From positions 45,164 through 109,163 of the forward strand of contig CADACW010000017.1 of the NCBI GenBank assembly GCA_902786565.1: a DNA stretch of 64,000 bases, read 5' to 3'. Below are positions 16,896-27,342 of the stretch, one piece after another. Under the pieces are notes generated by a model. That model did not search any database. It was not told the DNA's origin and worked only from the letters and a program-made list of their open reading frames with translations. The stretch comes from an uncultured Prevotellaceae bacterium (GTDB taxonomy: Bacteria; Bacteroidota; Bacteroidia; Bacteroidales; Bacteroidaceae). Position 1 is the first letter of the stretch, and the number at the start of each line of letters is the position of its first letter. Both the position numbers and the translations under genes were made by a program.

Positions 16896-19800
16896 ATGAA
16901 CAGATTCAAAACAAGGAAAGCTCCTCATGGCTTCAGCCTGCAAACAATGTGGCTGATGCTGTGCATGCTGTTTGTCGGTACAGGCTCAGCCTGGGCCGAT
17001 GAGTATGTGGCTCAAATCGGCAGTCAGAAGTACACAGACCTGACTGAAGCATTCTACGATGCCAGCGCCGGCCAGACGGTTGAGCTGTTGCAGGATTTGG
17101 ACATCTCGGTAACCACTGGCACCGACCCGTATTGCGCCGAGATTCCCAACAGCATCACCTTTGACGGTGGCGGCCACAAGCTGACGGTGAACCGCCGAGG
17201 CATATCGGTGGCGCCGCAGTCGAACAACTCGCGTGCCATGCGTGCCCCTGCAGCCGCAAGCACTTACGGCTTCCATGTCACCGTCAAGAACATCACCATC
17301 GAAAACACGGCCTCGCAGTCGCGTGGATATGGTGGCCGGTGCATCACCACCCGTGGCAAGCTGGGGTCGCTCACGCTTGACAATGTCACTCTGACAACGG
17401 ATGGCAGCACCTACAACGGCACGTTCTCGCCGCTGTTCATTGGTGGCAGTCAGGCTACAGCCGCAACTGTCAACATCATCAACGGCAGCCGTATCGTTGC
17501 CGATGCTGATGCAGCCAAGGGCGATGCCATCACCATGGTCAATCCTATTGCCCTGAACATCACAGCTTCAACGCTGACGGCTGCCACGGCCATCAAGTTT
17601 GCCGAGGCCGATGAGTCGACCGGTGCCACAGGCACTACTGTGGCCATCGCTAACAGCACGTTCACCAGCTCAGTTGCTGCGCTCTATTTCTACGACAACA
17701 ACATCACGGCCAGCATCGAAAACTCGACCGTCAATGCAGGTGCAGGCAGCGTGGCCACCTTCGGCAGCACTGCCGGAAACAGCGTGACCCTGACAGGCAC
17801 CACGGCCACCTACGCCACACTGACTGACGCCACCAACCGAGATGCTTTCTCTGTCTCGACAGGTCAGTTCAACCATGTGGTGCCCAGTGCCTATCTCGCC
17901 GACGGATTTGACGTGACTGCCAATCTGCAAGGCCAGGAGGAACTGACTGACGCCCTGGTTCTCACCAATGGCAGCAAGATGACCATCGCCAGCGGAAGCA
18001 TCAAGGGTGAGGTCGTTGCCGACGGCGGTGAGCTTGTGTTCGGCGAGTCGTGCGGCACCAATGACATCAACGTCACGGGTTCACAATCCCTGAACCTGAC
18101 TACCGGCAAGTTTGCAAACGACATCGACGAGCAGTATCTGGCCGACCACTATGCCACCAACCTCATCAGTGGTGCATACATCGTCAAGCCTACCATCCAG
18201 ATAGCCACAGTGGCCGACCTACAGGCACTGGCAACACTGGTGAACACACCTAACGGTGCTGCAACCAAAGGCAACACCTACGAACTGACCGCAGACCTCG
18301 ACATGACCGGTGTAGCATGGACGCCCATCGGCAATGTTGCAGCTTATCCCGGACGTGCTTTCCAAGGTACATTCGACGGCAAGGGCCATACCATCAGCAA
18401 CCTCAAGTGCATCGACAACACGGTCAACTATGCTTGTGCCGCCCTGTTTGGGTCTGCCAGTGGTGCCACTATCAAGAACGTCACCCTTACGAATGTGGAC
18501 ATCCAGAGCAAGCACTATGCTGCCGGCATCCTGGCTTATCATGGCGACAACACAGTAGTCACTGTTGCTAACTGCCACGTTGACGGCGGTTCCATCTTCT
18601 CAACGCCAGAGCTTATTGGCAGTTCATACGACAACGGCGACAAGGTTGGCGGCATCGTCGGCTATGCCACAGCCACCGACGTTATCACAGAATGTTCCGT
18701 GAAAGACGTAACCATCACTGGCTATCGTGACCTTGGCGGTATTGCCGGCTACACCAGCGGCGCCGTTACGGAAAGCTCTGTGGAAGACACCGAAATCGTT
18801 CAGAGCAACATCAATGCCTACAAGTCGGACGATATGACATACACCGTAGGCCAGATTGTGGGCGGACGCAGCTCCGAGACGGCTAAGACCGAAGAGACAA
18901 ACACAGCCGCCAAAGTCACGACCACCTGTGCTGATGTGGCCCGCGTTGGCGACAAGACCTACGCTACGCTGGCTCTCGCCGTGGCTGCCGCAACAAAAGG
19001 GCAGACCGTGGAAATCTATGTGGCCGATACCTACACCATGCCCAGCCTCCCCGCAAACATCACCATCAAGGCTACTGCCAGCGATGTCGTCTTCAACTGC
19101 GAGGGCTCTGGCAACATAGCCGATGTTCCCAACGGTGCCACATTCGAGAACGTGACCATGAACTTCGGAACCAACGACTATCATGGTTTCCAACATTCGG
19201 GAGAAATCACCATGAAGGATTGTACCCTCAATGGCAAGTTCTTCAACTATAATAATATGGTGTTCGAGGGCTGTACGTTCAATGCGCCCGGCACTGAAGC
19301 CTCAGGCTATTCAAACACGGACTACTGCATGTGGGTTTACTCAGGCAATGTAACCTACACCAACTGTACGTTCAACAGTGCAGGTAAGGTTGTCAACGTT
19401 TACAACGACCAGGTTTATACCACCCCGTTCAGTGTGACTGCCACCAACTGCACGTTCAACTCAACCGTTGCCAACAAGGCTGCCTTCAATGTCAAGGCCA
19501 CCAGTGGCTCAACAGCACTCCTTTATGAAGTCACAGTCGAGGATTGCACAGCCAACGGCTCTTGGCCCGCAGCCAGCACAAGCGAGTCTCTCGTCGTGCT
19601 GAACGCCCTCGTTCAGGTGGACGACATCAATCCTGCCGTGGCTTCTGTCACCGACGTGGTTGAGATTACTGAGGGCGTGGAGGAAGTGCTCTACACCACC
19701 CGCGTGGCAGAGTACAACGGCGACCGCTACGACACGCTGAAGGAAGCTCTCGATGCTGCCGCAGCCGCTGGCGACAAGAACATCGTGGTCAATCTGCTGC

Positions 19801-22800
19801 ATAATGCCGATCTGCCCATTGGCGCTTGGAATGGTGCGCAGAACAGTTATTCAATCGGTACAGAAGAAACGGAAACCATCACCATCAACGGTAATGACCA
19901 CATACTGACGTTCATGACCACTAACACCGACTGGAACAATGTTGCCACGATGAACGACGCCAAGACGAAGCTCGTCCTCAACAATATGACTATCGACCAA
20001 GGTGGCAAAAACACAAAGACCACTTGGAACTCTTACGACATTGTGTTCCATAGCGCTGTTGAGTTGAACGATGTGACCTCTAACAGGCCTGTCGCGTTTG
20101 AGAACTCAGCAAGTGTCAATGACGTGACCATCAATGCCGACACCAACGTTGATGCCTATGCCATCTGGATTTCGCCAAGAGCAGAAAACCAGACTGTCAG
20201 TATCGACGGGCTTAACCTCACTGGCAAGCGTGGCATCAAGGTTGACGACCAGTATGTTGCTCAATATGGAGATGTGCAGAATGTGGAACTGGACATCACT
20301 GAAGCAACATTCAACACAACCAAAAAGGCTGCAATCCTTGTGAAATCTGCTGCTGAAACGAGCATAACCGCATCAAACCTCGACATTACCAATGTCGCTG
20401 CCGACAATGTGAATGCCGTTTGGGTTGACGAAAATGTAGCCAATGCTTACGACCTGGTCACATTCACCAGTGACGACGCCACGATGATTCCCGAGGGCGG
20501 CGCAGAAGCCTATACCGTTGTCCGCAAGACTGGCGACAAGGTGAACGGCTACTACACCGACCTGACCAAGGCTGTAGCCGAGGCAGAAGACGGACAGACA
20601 GTCACGCTGTATGCCGACTTCGACCTGGCTGCCAAGAGCCTTACTATCGAAAATGGCATCACCATCGACGGCCAGGGCCATACTGTCAGCAGCACCGCTG
20701 CACAGGCTGTGCTGATTGGCGCCGGCAGCTTCAACGTGACCTTGAACGATCTGAATGTCGATGCCTCGCAGATTGGACTTGCCGCTGGAACCGCTACAGA
20801 CGCAAGCTCACTCTATACTGGCAAACTGGATATCAACAACTCGACCTTCACCGTCGGTACTCGCGGCATCAACCTCATCAATGTGGGAGAAGCCTTCAAA
20901 CTGAATCTTGACGGCAGCACGGTACAGTTGCGTGGCATTGAAGACTACAACACGGGCTATTCAAATGCCGACACACGTGGCATCAACCTGTGCAACTTCT
21001 CTGCTGCCGATGGCCGCATTGCCGCCAACATCACCAACTCTACGGTACAGGGCTTCGCCTACGACATCAACCTGCCTGGCAATGGCAGCAACGTCGATGT
21101 GACGATGACAGGCGGCAAGACCGCCGGCCGCGCCGCTCTCAACATCTGGGGCAAGAACAACGCCTTGACGCTCGATGGCGTGGAGGTTCATGGCCTGAAC
21201 AACGAGACTGGCCCTACAGAGGCATTTGCCTGCGTTGTGGAGAATGAGAATGCAGAGAACAACACATACACCATCAATGGCGTTACCTTCATTGCCAACC
21301 TGAGCGAGGCTGCCTACACCACAGCTACTTCTTCGGCAACAGAGAATCTGGTGGCGCTGCGTGGCGCTGGTTCGACCGTCAACATCACAGGCAATACGAC
21401 TTACACCATCAACGAGGGTGCTGAGGACCGGGGCGGTCTGACTCATGACGAGGCTCAACTGCAGGGCAACACAGTAAATCTCGATGCCACTGCCAAGGAG
21501 AATCTTGCCAATTTGATTGACGCCCTTGATGTCGTGGTTCCTTCAACCGAACCTGACGAGAACGGTATGTACACGCTGAAGTTCACAGGAGTGGTGAATC
21601 TCTATTCTGCTGATATGAAAACGTCTAAGTTGTTCAACACGCTGGCAGAGGCATTTGCGTGCACAGAAATCTTCGAGGCAGGCTCTCAGATGGATTTGAT
21701 GGCAGACGTTGCCCTCAGCGAAGACATCACCATCTCTCTAGCAGCAGGCCAGGAGTTTGCAATTGACCTCGGCAGCCATAGCCTGACGGCTGGTGGAGGC
21801 CACATTCTTCTGCCTACGGGTGTCATTGCTTCTGTAACGGCGACAACAGATGTGTTTGCAAAGATTGAAGAGCGCGACGACTTGGTTCCTGCCACGTCGG
21901 TCCTTGCTCCCGACTATTACACCGTGAGCTGCGTGGCAGAGCACCACGAGGTGTCCTACAGCGCAGACGGCGCCTACTACTACTTCGAGGAGGTGTTTGG
22001 CGAGGGCATGCCCGCAGCTGGGTCGGTCATCGCCCTGCTGAAAGATGTCACGATGGTACAGAGCGTAAGCAGCAGCAACTCGTTCACGCTGAATTTCGGC
22101 GGCCACAGACTGGACCGTGGCGAGTACACTGTTACACTGGGCAGTGACGTCACCGTTACGACCGACACTCAGGTAGCCGACTATGAGAACTTCTTCATTG
22201 CTGCCAACGAAACGGAGATGGTGGTTGAGACCGAGACCAGCGGCTCGTACACCTACACCGTAGTCTCGAAGGAGTCGGAAGGCATCTACGAACTGGCCGA
22301 CGGCACCAACTTCCCGTATGCCCTGACAAGCGACGTGCAGGCCGAGAAAGTCACCTACACCCGCTCCTACAATGAAGACCGCGTGGACAAGTATCAGGCA
22401 TGGCTGCTTCCGTTTGACTACACCATCACCGACGAAGACCTTGAGAACTTCTCGTTCTTCAAAATCAACATGATAGCCAATGCCGCCGAGGCTGGCGAGA
22501 CGTCCGCTACTGGCGATGTCTGGATCTTTGTCAACAGCATAGAGGCTGGCAGCACGCTGTATGCCAACAAGCCCTATCTGTACAAGCCGAAGGCTGCCGT
22601 CGACAACTACGAGTTTGTCTCCGAGAACGTCACGCTGAAGGCTCCCACCAGCAGCGTGCTCCTGCAGACGGCCACGACCGAAGCCACCTATTCGTTCTAC
22701 GGCACCTACGAGACAACAAGGCTTCAGCCGTCAAGCGACCATCGCGACTACTATCTTAGCATCAACGGTAAACTGAGCTATCCTGCCAGCAGCACCATCG

Positions 22801-23039
22801 CAGTGGGAGCCTACAGGTGGTATCTGCGCATGGAGACGAAGAGCGGCATTGATTATGCACGCAGCATCGGCTTCATCGAAGAAGACGACACGACGGTCAC
22901 CGGCCTGGAAAGAGTGGTCGCTGGCGAAGAGGGCGACACTTACTTTACGCTCAACGGCGTCAGGGTGCAGAATCCTGGCAAGGGTGTCTACATCAAGCGC
23001 TCGGCCGATGGCTCAACAAAGAAAGTTTCTTTTAAATAA
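16896..23039 (+). CDS. Giant beta-helix (pectin-lyase-fold) surface protein
   Basis: 2047 residues from ATG 16896, chosen over an upstream start because it begins a long signal peptide (MNRFKTRKAPHGFSLQTMWL... to SAWA). A lead module of the type 'Y..L.EA...A..GQTVEL..D' recurs at about residues 34, 682, 937, 1216, 1569 and 1690. Each is followed by parallel beta-helix repeats (ITIDGQGHT, NVTLNDLNVD). A GLUG-like region lies at about 500-640 (VGGIVGY, LGGIAGY). The C-terminus has a sorting-type tail (TYFTLNGVRVQNPGKGVYIK). It is probably exported and surface attached; adhesin or glycan-binding roles are inference. A 50-residue acidic peptide gene follows 22 bases downstream and is probably co-transcribed. 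Confidence 0.8.
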   Translation: MNRFKTRKAPHGFSLQTMWLMLCMLFVGTGSAWADEYVAQIGSQKYTDLTEAFYDASAGQTVELLQDLDISVTTGTDPYCAEIPNSITFDGGGHKLTVNRRGISVAPQSNNSRAMRAPAAASTYGFHVTVKNITIENTASQSRGYGGRCITTRGKLGSLTLDNVTLTTDGSTYNGTFSPLFIGGSQATAATVNIINGSRIVADADAAKGDAITMVNPIALNITASTLTAATAIKFAEADESTGATGTTVAIANSTFTSSVAALYFYDNNITASIENSTVNAGAGSVATFGSTAGNSVTLTGTTATYATLTDATNRDAFSVSTGQFNHVVPSAYLADGFDVTANLQGQEELTDALVLTNGSKMTIASGSIKGEVVADGGELVFGESCGTNDINVTGSQSLNLTTGKFANDIDEQYLADHYATNLISGAYIVKPTIQIATVADLQALATLVNTPNGAATKGNTYELTADLDMTGVAWTPIGNVAAYPGRAFQGTFDGKGHTISNLKCIDNTVNYACAALFGSASGATIKNVTLTNVDIQSKHYAAGILAYHGDNTVVTVANCHVDGGSIFSTPELIGSSYDNGDKVGGIVGYATATDVITECSVKDVTITGYRDLGGIAGYTSGAVTESSVEDTEIVQSNINAYKSDDMTYTVGQIVGGRSSETAKTEETNTAAKVTTTCADVARVGDKTYATLALAVAAATKGQTVEIYVADTYTMPSLPANITIKATASDVVFNCEGSGNIADVPNGATFENVTMNFGTNDYHGFQHSGEITMKDCTLNGKFFNYNNMVFEGCTFNAPGTEASGYSNTDYCMWVYSGNVTYTNCTFNSAGKVVNVYNDQVYTTPFSVTATNCTFNSTVANKAAFNVKATSGSTALLYEVTVEDCTANGSWPAASTSESLVVLNALVQVDDINPAVASVTDVVEITEGVEEVLYTTRVAEYNGDRYDTLKEALDAAAAAGDKNIVVNLLHNADLPIGAWNGAQNSYSIGTEETETITINGNDHILTFMTTNTDWNNVATMNDAKTKLVLNNMTIDQGGKNTKTTWNSYDIVFHSAVELNDVTSNRPVAFENSASVNDVTINADTNVDAYAIWISPRAENQTVSIDGLNLTGKRGIKVDDQYVAQYGDVQNVELDITEATFNTTKKAAILVKSAAETSITASNLDITNVAADNVNAVWVDENVANAYDLVTFTSDDATMIPEGGAEAYTVVRKTGDKVNGYYTDLTKAVAEAEDGQTVTLYADFDLAAKSLTIENGITIDGQGHTVSSTAAQAVLIGAGSFNVTLNDLNVDASQIGLAAGTATDASSLYTGKLDINNSTFTVGTRGINLINVGEAFKLNLDGSTVQLRGIEDYNTGYSNADTRGINLCNFSAADGRIAANITNSTVQGFAYDINLPGNGSNVDVTMTGGKTAGRAALNIWGKNNALTLDGVEVHGLNNETGPTEAFACVVENENAENNTYTINGVTFIANLSEAAYTTATSSATENLVALRGAGSTVNITGNTTYTINEGAEDRGGLTHDEAQLQGNTVNLDATAKENLANLIDALDVVVPSTEPDENGMYTLKFTGVVNLYSADMKTSKLFNTLAEAFACTEIFEAGSQMDLMADVALSEDITISLAAGQEFAIDLGSHSLTAGGGHILLPTGVIASVTATTDVFAKIEERDDLVPATSVLAPDYYTVSCVAEHHEVSYSADGAYYYFEEVFGEGMPAAGSVIALLKDVTMVQSVSSSNSFTLNFGGHRLDRGEYTVTLGSDVTVTTDTQVADYENFFIAANETEMVVETETSGSYTYTVVSKESEGIYELADGTNFPYALTSDVQAEKVTYTRSYNEDRVDKYQAWLLPFDYTITDEDLENFSFFKINMIANAAEAGETSATGDVWIFVNSIEAGSTLYANKPYLYKPKAAVDNYEFVSENVTLKAPTSSVLLQTATTEATYSFYGTYETTRLQPSSDHRDYYLSINGKLSYPASSTIAVGAYRWYLRMETKSGIDYARSIGFIEEDDTTVTGLERVVAGEEGDTYFTLNGVRVQNPGKGVYIKRSADGSTKKVSFK

Positions 23040-23061
23040 TAATCATAAACAAATCGGAAAA

Positions 23062-23214
23062 ATGGAAAAGAAAAATTATGTGCAACCAACGACTGAACTT
23101 GTCTTGGTGCGTGTGGAAAATCAGCTCTTAAACGCCTCGCCGGTGCAGCCTGACCAGCCGGACCAGCCTGCAGGCTCCCGCGGAGAGCAGCCTGCATGGG
23201 AAGACGAGAATTGA
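23062..23214 (+). CDS. Small conserved-type acidic peptide (50 aa), function unknown
   Basis: 50 residues: MEKKNYVQPTTELVLVRVEN, then LLNASPVQPDQPDQP, ending AWEDEN. The ATG has a purine-rich upstream stretch (CGGAAAA). No signal peptide or membrane helix. From memory, Prevotella-type genomes carry many small genes with the same plan: MKK.Y..P.., a short hydrophobic strand, LL..S, a Gly/Pro/Asp linker, and a C-terminal W(D/E)(D/E). They often follow large secreted proteins. The plan (leader-like front, variable middle, fixed aromatic-acidic end) resembles a precursor peptide, but no maturation genes are seen here. A terminator follows. Confidence 0.65.
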   Translation: MEKKNYVQPTTELVLVRVENQLLNASPVQPDQPDQPAGSRGEQPAWEDEN

Positions 23215-23248
23215 TTCGCAGACAGACAACTCTCATAAATGCGTGTTT

Positions 23249-23292
23249 AGCCCTGCCCTTGGGGGATGATTCCCCCCTCGGGCGGGGCTTTT
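23249..23292 (+). terminator. Terminator of the surface protein/peptide operon
   Basis: GC-rich inverted repeat AGCCCTGCCC / GGGCGGGGCT enclosing a second G-run/C-run hairpin, followed by TTTT. The remaining DNA to 23446 shows no gene. Confidence 0.8.
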
Positions 23293-23446
23293 AGCAGAAC
23301 TAACTATGCGCCCGGAAATCCACCCCTATAGGGGCTGACACAGGGTCCGCCCCAACACCGGGCAAGCGCACAGCAAAAAGGAAGGGGTAGAGTGCGCCGT
23401 TTTTCAGAAAATCTCCAACAACGCCATATTTTGCCCTACATTTTCT

Positions 23447-23477
23447 TTGGCCGTGTCGGAAATAATCAGTACCTTTG
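23447..23477 (+). promoter_or_regulatory. Promoter of the DUF3791-DUF3990 module
   Basis: TTG (23447-23449), 20-base spacer, TACCTTTG (23470-23477) followed by C; leader of about 40 bases to the ATG at 23524. Confidence 0.75.
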
Positions 23478-23523
23478 CCGACGATAAGCAATGTTGAATC
23501 CTTAAAGACTAATTATCGCGCCC

Positions 23524-23832
23524 ATGAATACTGAAACGATGACACAAACGACAAAGCCTCTGTCTGAAACATACGTATGGGATGATGGCTATCCACGACC
23601 TTCAGAAAATGACAGGCTCTACACCTTTGTCTGTTCATGTATAGAGGCCGCTTCCATCCACGAAGGCTGCAAGGCATCAGACATGTTCAGACGTATGAAT
23701 CGTGTAGGACTTATCCACGACTATATCATCCCCTGCTATGACACCCTGCATACGGAGAGCAGGGAAAACGTTATTGCCGATATTTTAGAAACACTCGCCT
23801 TTTGGGAAGAAAAGAAAGGAGTCACTGCATGA
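23524..23832 (+). CDS. DUF3791 family protein (putative antitoxin or accessory)
   Basis: 102 residues. The core after about residue 28 (RLYTFVCSCIEAASIHEGCK, DMFRRMNRVGLIHDYIIPCY, LHTES) matches DUF3791, a small helical family usually found beside DUF3990. The N-terminal 25 residues are extra, so an internal start such as ATG 23542 is possible. Its stop overlaps the DUF3990 start (ATGA at 23829-23832), so the two are translationally coupled. Role as antidote or substrate adaptor is inference from the arrangement. Confidence 0.75.
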   Translation: MNTETMTQTTKPLSETYVWDDGYPRPSENDRLYTFVCSCIEAASIHEGCKASDMFRRMNRVGLIHDYIIPCYDTLHTESRENVIADILETLAFWEEKKGVTA

Positions 23833-24314
23833 TTACAGTATTTCATGGTTCCGTAGTCCAGGTAGACAAACCGCTGGTCATGTTAGGGCGTAAGAACTTG
23901 GATTTTGGGCAAGGATTTTATATCACCGACATAAAAGAGCAAGCCATCCGATGGGCAACAAGAATGGCTACCAGACGACTATCCGCGCCTGTCCTTAATG
24001 TTTATGCTTTCGACAGGGAGAAGGCCAGAGGGAACTACAGGTATCTACGATTTGAAGCCTACGATAAAGACTGGCTCGACTTCATCGTCGCCAGCCGCAA
24101 AGGGCAACAGCAATGGAAGGCCTACGACGTCATTGAAGGCGGGGTTGCAAACGACAATGTCATCGACACGGTGGAAGACTATATTCATGGGCGCATGTCG
24201 GCAGAAGCCGCCTTGACAGAACTGTCCAAGCACCAGCCAAACAACCAAATATGTATTCTTAATCAAAAGGTCGTAGACCGCAATCTTCATTTTATAGAGT
24301 CAACAGTATGCTAA
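23829..24314 (+). CDS. DUF3990 family, putative ADP-ribosyltransferase toxin
   Basis: 161 residues from MITVFHGSVVQVDKPLVML; the longer frame from 23802 overlaps the upstream gene. DUF3990 is related to ADP-ribosyltransferase folds: FHGS (5-8) fits the NAD-binding first strand, LDFGQGFYIT (24-33) the second, and an E...A..WA helix follows. The catalytic third element is less obvious. It lies between two DUF3791 genes, overlapping both (4 and 7 bases), the compact plan of a toxin-antitoxin operon. Target and activity are unknown. Confidence 0.75.
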   Translation: MITVFHGSVVQVDKPLVMLGRKNLDFGQGFYITDIKEQAIRWATRMATRRLSAPVLNVYAFDREKARGNYRYLRFEAYDKDWLDFIVASRKGQQQWKAYDVIEGGVANDNVIDTVEDYIHGRMSAEAALTELSKHQPNNQICILNQKVVDRNLHFIESTVC

Positions 24315-24514
24315 GAAACGACCAGATGTGGTATAAGATTGGCGGCATTGTCATGTCGCTTGCCACGCAGCTGAACATTAGTCCAGAAAGGGCACTTGAA
24401 CTGTTCTACACATCCAAGACCTGTGATGACCTGCACAACCCAGAGACCATGCTTTATTCCTTCAGCGACAACTATATAGCCGACGAAGTGATTGCAGAAC
24501 TACAAGGGCTGTAA
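24308..24514 (+). CDS. Second DUF3791-like small protein
   Basis: 68 residues (MLRNDQMWYKIGGIVMSLAT, ERALELFYTSKTCDDLHNPE). Similar helical plan and length to DUF3791, overlapping the end of the DUF3990 gene by 7 bases. With the first DUF3791 gene it frames the putative toxin. Both could be antitoxins, or one may act as adaptor; the sequence does not decide. Confidence 0.7.
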   Translation: MLRNDQMWYKIGGIVMSLATQLNISPERALELFYTSKTCDDLHNPETMLYSFSDNYIADEVIAELQGL

Positions 24515-24572
24515 ATTCGGACCAACCTTTACCAACGAAACATGGCTTGGGCCTTTAATTCAGTTCAAAAAA

Positions 24573-24613
24573 AATGACCGCCGGAATCTGAAACGGGATT
24601 CCGGCGGTCATTA
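24573..24613. terminator. Bidirectional terminator
   Basis: Perfect inverted repeat TGACCGCCGGAATC / GATTCCGGCGGTCA with A-run upstream and TTATTT downstream. It separates the DUF3791 module from the convergent fusA gene. Confidence 0.88.
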
Positions 24614-24629
24614 TTTGGTTTGCTAAAGA

Positions 24630-26756
24630 TTACACCAGGTCGGCACGGCCCTTGACCTCCTCGAGGACGGCCTTGGCAATCGAGCTGGAGAGCGGTGCGT
24701 GGTGGCTGTACTCCATGGAGCTGGTGGCACGGCCAGAGGTGATGGTACGCAGTGCGGTGACGTAGCCGAACATCTCTGAGAGGGGCACCTTGGCCTTCAC
24801 GACACGGGCGCCGCTGCGGGCCTCTTCCATGCCCTCCACCTGTCCGCGACGCTTGTTCAGGTCGCCGATGACGTCACCCATGTTCTCCTCGGGTGTCACC
24901 ACCTCGAGCTTCATGATGGGCTCCATCAGTACGGGCTTTGCCTTGGCGCAGGCCTCCTTGTAGGCCATCTGGGCAGCAATCTCGAACGACAGCTGGTCGG
25001 AGTCCACGGGGTGGAAGCCACCATCGACGACGGTCACCTTCAGCGAGTCCATGGGGTAGCCGCCCAGGATACCGTTCTTCATGGCTGCCTCGAAGCCCTT
25101 CTGGATAGAGGGGATGAACTCCTTGGGGATGTTACCGCCCTTCACCTCGTTGACGAACTGCAGTCCGCCGTTGGTCTTGACGTCGTAGTCCTCGTCCACA
25201 GGACCCACCTGCACGAGCATCTTGGCGTACTTACCGCGACCGCCCGACTGCTTCTTGTAGGTCTCGTCGATCTCGACCGTCTTGGTGATGGCCTCCTTAT
25301 AGTTCACCTGGGGCTTGCCCTGGTTGCACTCCACCTTGAACTCGCGCTTCAGGCGGTCGATGATGATGTCGAGGTGCAACTCGCCCATACCGCTGATGAT
25401 GGTCTGGCCGCTCTGCTCGTCGGTGCGCACGGTGAAGGTGGGGTCTTCCTCTGCCAACTTAGCCAGACCGTTGTCCAGCTTGGCGATGTCGGCCTGGCTC
25501 TTCGGCTCCACGGCGATAGAGATCACGGTGTCGGGGAAGGTCATCGACTCCAGCACGATGGGCTTCTCCTCGTCGCAGAGGGTGTCGCCGGTGCGGATGT
25601 CCTTGAAGCCCACGCCTGCGCCGATGTCGCCGGCGTCGATGCTGTCCATAGGAATCTCCTTGTTGGAGTTCATCTGGAAGAGGCGGCTGATGCGCTCCTT
25701 CTTGCCCGAGCGGGGGTTGAAGACGTAGCTGCCTGCCTTGACGCTGCCTGAGTAGACGCGGAAGAACACCAGACGGCCCATGTAGGGGTCGGTGGCAATC
25801 TTGAAGGCCAGGGCTGCGGTGGGCTCGTCTTCAGAGGGTTTGCGGTCCTCTTCCTCCTCGGTTGTGGGATTGGTACCCTTGATCACCTCCACGTCGATAG
25901 GAGCGGGCAGGAAGGCGCAGACATAGTCGAGCAGGGGCTGCACGCCCTTGTTCTTATAGCTGGAACCGCAGACCATAGGTGTGCACTGCATGGCGCAGGT
26001 TCCCTTGCGGATGGCGGCCATAATCTCAGCCTCGGTGATGGAACCGGGGTTGTCGAAATACTTCTCCATCAGGGCCTCGTCGTACTCAGCGGCGGCCTCG
26101 AGCAGCTTGTTGCGCCACTCGTCGCACTCGTCCTTCATGTCGGCGGGAATATCCTCCACGTCGTACTCGGCACCCATTGTCTCGTCGTGCCACAGGATGG
26201 CCTTCATCTTGATGAGGTCTACCACACCCTTGAAGTTCTCCTCGGCGCCGATGGGCACCTGGATGACCACGGGGTTGGCTCCGAGAATGTCGCGCATCTG
26301 CTGCACCGTCTCAAAGAAGTCGGCGCCCGAGCGGTCCATCTTGTTCACGTAGCCAATGCGAGGCACGTTATACTTGTCGGCCTGACGCCACACGGTCTCC
26401 GACTGGGGCTGAACGCCGTCGGCAGCCGAGTAGGTGGCCACGGCACCATCGAGCACACGCAGTGAGCGCTCCACCTCGGCGGTGAAGTCGACGTGTCCCG
26501 GAGTGTCGATCAGGTTGATCTTATACTTCTTGCCTGCCCACTCCCAGTAGCAAGTGGTAGCGGCTGAAGTGATGGTGATACCACGCTCCTGCTCCTGAGC
26601 CATCCAGTCCATGGTGGCGGCGCCGTCGTGCACCTCACCAATCTTGTGGGTCTTGCCAGTGTAGAACAGAATACGCTCTGAAGTGGTGGTCTTACCGGCA
26701 TCGATGTGAGCCATAATGCCGATGTTGCGTGTCAAATGTAAATCTTGTTTTGCCAT
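24630..26756 (-). CDS. fusA: Elongation factor G
   Basis: 708 residues, full length. GTPase that drives translocation. G1 loop [15 protein letters not shown] (about 15-29), G2/switch with RGITI, G3 DTPGHVDF, G4 NKMD. The later domains IV and V are intact ([33 protein letters not shown]). Third gene of the str operon rpsL-rpsG-fusA. The 109-base gap to rpsG contains an inverted pair of heptad arrays. No tuf or rpsJ gene follows. Confidence 0.98.
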   Translation of the reverse strand: MAKQDLHLTRNIGIMAHIDAGKTTTSERILFYTGKTHKIGEVHDGAATMDWMAQEQERGITITSAATTCYWEWAGKKYKINLIDTPGHVDFTAEVERSLRVLDGAVATYSAADGVQPQSETVWRQADKYNVPRIGYVNKMDRSGADFFETVQQMRDILGANPVVIQVPIGAEENFKGVVDLIKMKAILWHDETMGAEYDVEDIPADMKDECDEWRNKLLEAAAEYDEALMEKYFDNPGSITEAEIMAAIRKGTCAMQCTPMVCGSSYKNKGVQPLLDYVCAFLPAPIDVEVIKGTNPTTEEEEDRKPSEDEPTAALAFKIATDPYMGRLVFFRVYSGSVKAGSYVFNPRSGKKERISRLFQMNSNKEIPMDSIDAGDIGAGVGFKDIRTGDTLCDEEKPIVLESMTFPDTVISIAVEPKSQADIAKLDNGLAKLAEEDPTFTVRTDEQSGQTIISGMGELHLDIIIDRLKREFKVECNQGKPQVNYKEAITKTVEIDETYKKQSGGRGKYAKMLVQVGPVDEDYDVKTNGGLQFVNEVKGGNIPKEFIPSIQKGFEAAMKNGILGGYPMDSLKVTVVDGGFHPVDSDQLSFEIAAQMAYKEACAKAKPVLMEPIMKLEVVTPEENMGDVIGDLNKRRGQVEGMEEARSGARVVKAKVPLSEMFGYVTALRTITSGRATSSMEYSHHAPLSSSIAKAVLEEVKGRADLV

Positions 26757-26782
26757 TGTCTTTTTACCTTATAATAAAAATG

Positions 26783-26857
26783 GAAGATTGAAGATTGAAA
26801 ATTGAAAATTATGCCACTCTGGCTTAAATAATCTTCAATCTTCAATCTTCAATTTTC
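26783..26857. repeat. Inverted pair of heptad arrays between rpsG and fusA
   Basis: Four units (GAAGATT, GAAGATT, GAAAATT, GAAAATT; 26783-26810) face four complementary units (AATCTTC x3, AATTTTC; 26830-26857) across a 19-base spacer. The transcript could form a long AU-rich hairpin within the str operon. Confidence 0.9.
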
Positions 26858-26865
26858 AATAAATT

Positions 26866-27342
26866 TTAGAAGCGGAAGTGTGCGAAGGCACGGTTGGCCT
26901 CGGCCATACGGTGCATATCCTCCTTACGTTTGAATGCGCCACCCTGATTGTTGAAGGCATCCATAATCTCTGCCGAAAGCTTCTCAGCCATCGACTTGCC
27001 GCTGCGCTTGCGGGCAAACGAAATCATATTCTTCATCGAGACGCTCTCCTTACGGTCGGGGCGAATCTCTGTGGGCACCTGGAATGTGGCACCACCGATA
27101 CGGCGGCTCTTCACCTCCACCTGCGGGGTGATGTTGTCCAGGGCCTGCTTCCAAATCTCCAGCGGAGACTTTTCCACATCCTTCATCTTGTTCTTCACAA
27201 TCTCCAGGGAGTTGTAGAAGATTTCATACGACTTCGACTTCTTACCGTCGAACATCAGGTGGTTCACAAACTTCGACACTTTCTTGTCGTTGAACACGGG
27301 ATCGGGCAGGATCACGCGCTTCTTTGGCTTTGCTTTTCTCAT
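26866..27342 (-). CDS. rpsG: 30S ribosomal protein S7
   Basis: 158 residues from [20 protein letters not shown], the normal length in Bacteroidales. An in-frame start 19 codons upstream exists but that sequence is not part of S7. It binds 16S rRNA and starts assembly of the 30S head. Typical motifs: [22 protein letters not shown]. Middle gene of the str operon. Confidence 0.96.
   Translation of the reverse strand: MRKAKPKKRVILPDPVFNDKKVSKFVNHLMFDGKKSKSYEIFYNSLEIVKNKMKDVEKSPLEIWKQALDNITPQVEVKSRRIGGATFQVPTEIRPDRKESVSMKNMISFARKRSGKSMAEKLSAEIMDAFNNQGGAFKRKEDMHRMAEANRAFAHFRF

Noticed and set aside
23215-23446. Additional small gene between the acidic peptide and the DUF3791 operon
   Set aside because: Only a terminator and non-coding DNA are seen; the 63-codon minus frame has no start context or similarity.
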